From JANWHF01 sp036276235 (lineage in GTDB: Bacteria; Planctomycetota; Phycisphaerae; Tepidisphaerales; Tepidisphaeraceae): a DNA stretch of 22,515 nt. The notes below the pieces were generated by a model. The model saw nothing but the letters and a program-made list of their open reading frames with translations. It was not told the origin of the DNA and searched no databases. The stretch covers positions 1-22,515 of the forward strand of contig DATBDZ010000349.1 in the NCBI GenBank assembly GCA_036276235.1. Reading direction: 5' to 3'. Made by a program: the position numbers and the translations under genes. Positions 21,718-22,515 of this stretch are shown here, in pieces; position 1 is the first letter of the stretch, and the number at the start of each line of letters is the position of its first letter.

Positions 21718-22515
21718 CTAATTGTGAGTTGCCGGCGCGGAGGTTGGCGACGCCAATCGATATATTGCAAAAGTCTGCTCACGTCTTTCCAGCGTCATGT
21801 CGGAGACAAATCCATCGGGCGGCGCAGGCGGCGACAGATTCCCTTTCTTCTGCGCGATGACCACCACTCCCGGCGTCTTTGCTGCTGCTTCAATCAACTG
21901 CTCTGGCGTATGCATGGATGGAATAGCGCAGCGTAAATTGAAGCAAAGCGGCAGACTGTAATTCCTGCCGTAGAAAACATAGGGTCCGTCACCGTAGCGT
22001 TCGTGAATTTGCCGCGCGACTCCGGCGGATTCATCCGGCTCAAGTGTCGGTACCCACAATCCAATGATCGGCGGAAAAATCAAAACGCCGGCGATTAGAT
22101 AGGCTCGCAACGCCGCCGGGCGGCCGCGCCGCAGGTACAGCACGATGACGATGATTCCCGCCAGGGCGACTGCCGTAGCGACTTCCCAATCCACCGCGCG
22201 AATCTGATGCAGCACGTGCCGCGCGGCAAACAAGATGCCCGGCGCGGCAAGCACCGTTCCGAGCAGCGTCGCGTCGATCAGCGCACATACCGCACCAGGC
22301 ATTTGGTCGGCGGATTCACTGATCGCCCGATCGAGCAGCCAGCCCACCAGCAACATCACCGGTGGCATCAGTGGAAGCAGGTAATGTAACTGCTTGTTGC
22401 CGATGACGCACAACGGCAGAAAGATTGAAGCAGCCCACAAGACCACGCCCGCTCGCGGCGTCATGCGCCATTGTGCAAAGCAGGCGGCGAAAGCGCCCCT
22501 CGTGCGGGAGAAAAG
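21718..22515 (-). CDS. C-terminal part of an ArnT/GT39-like membrane glycosyltransferase
   Basis: The frame is open to the window edge, so the N-terminal half is missing; 265 residues are visible. Several hydrophobic segments are present (AGVVLWAASIFLPLCVI; YLLPLMPPVMLLVGWLL; a stretch with AGIIVIVLYL; AYLIAGVLIFPPIIGLW), followed by a soluble C-terminal domain of about 110 residues (YVFYGRNYSLPLCFNLR, then VVVIAQKKGNL). The NKQLHYLLPLMPP motif at a membrane helix is typical of GT39/ArnT-type glycosyltransferases, which transfer sugars from polyprenyl-phosphate donors at the membrane's outer face. ATG 22464 is an internal Met, not the start. The donor and acceptor cannot be read. Confidence 0.7.
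   Translation of the reverse strand, partial: LFSRTRGAFAACFAQWRMTPRAGVVLWAASIFLPLCVIGNKQLHYLLPLMPPVMLLVGWLLDRAISESADQMPGAVCALIDATLLGTVLAAPGILFAARHVLHQIRAVDWEVATAVALAGIIVIVLYLRRGRPAALRAYLIAGVLIFPPIIGLWVPTLEPDESAGVARQIHERYGDGPYVFYGRNYSLPLCFNLRCAIPSMHTPEQLIEAAAKTPGVVVIAQKKGNLSPPAPPDGFVSDMTLERREQTFAIYRLASPTSAPATHN

Noticed and set aside
21443..21721. 92-codon plus-strand frame in the gap before the membrane glycosyltransferase
   Set aside because: No ribosome-binding site, no domain-like pattern, and composition like non-coding DNA.

Overview
This is a GC-rich stretch that reads as chromosome of a planctomycete, probably from the Phycisphaerae side of the phylum. The reasons are the adjacent DUF1592-family and DUF1552 genes, two DUF1080 (3-keto-disaccharide hydrolase type) proteins, a secreted multi-haem cytochrome paired with a secreted beta-propeller 'dehydrogenase', a FlgM-like protein, and many dispersed palindromic repeats between genes. 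The lineage is inferred from gene content only; no rRNA or marker alignment was possible.

Layout. 1-945 (minus): thymidylate kinase (cut by the window edge) overlapped by a small MNT-type nucleotidyltransferase. 1017-2195 (plus): galactokinase, divergent from that pair. 2444-4772 (plus): a secreted DUF1080 protein and a secreted alpha/beta hydrolase with an extra C-terminal domain. 5102-9537 (plus): a two-gene operon, the large DUF1587/1595/1592/1588/1585 cytochrome protein and its Tat-exported DUF1552 partner, with a 4-base stop/start overlap. 9752-14968 (plus): a second DUF1080 protein, a five-haem cytochrome with a PA14-like domain, and a beta-propeller protein whose start overlaps the cytochrome's stop. 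15220-17190 (plus): ffh (SRP54), then a second, free-standing copy of just its M domain, about three quarters identical and frameshifted near its end. 17235-19300 (minus): a zinc alcohol dehydrogenase and a secreted esterase, overlapping by 4 bases. 19668-20585 (plus): an exported cyclophilin-type prolyl isomerase. 20721-21313 (minus): a FlgM-like protein and an unrecognised 122-residue protein. 21718-22515 (minus): the C-terminal part of a membrane protein of the ArnT/GT39 type.

How the genes fit together. Much of 2444-14968 encodes exported proteins: sugar-binding or hydrolase folds, an esterase, and c-type cytochromes with a dehydrogenase-like propeller. This is the usual planctomycete outfit for handling polysaccharide-derived sugars outside the cytoplasm. 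The exact substrates cannot be read from the sequence. galK, tmk, ffh and the isomerase are housekeeping genes.

The most unusual items are: (1) the orphan SRP M domain directly behind ffh with its own strong ribosome-binding site; (2) at least five families of long palindromes, four of which share a GAGTAC/GTACTC core, including one about 127-base element that lies inside the reading frame of the beta-propeller gene between its start codon and its signal peptide; (3) a roughly 190-residue Ala/Pro/Gly/Thr/Asn insertion inside the DUF1592 domain; (4) two genes (galK and ffh) whose best promoters would give leaderless mRNAs. I found no CRISPR array, transposase, phage gene, rRNA or tRNA.
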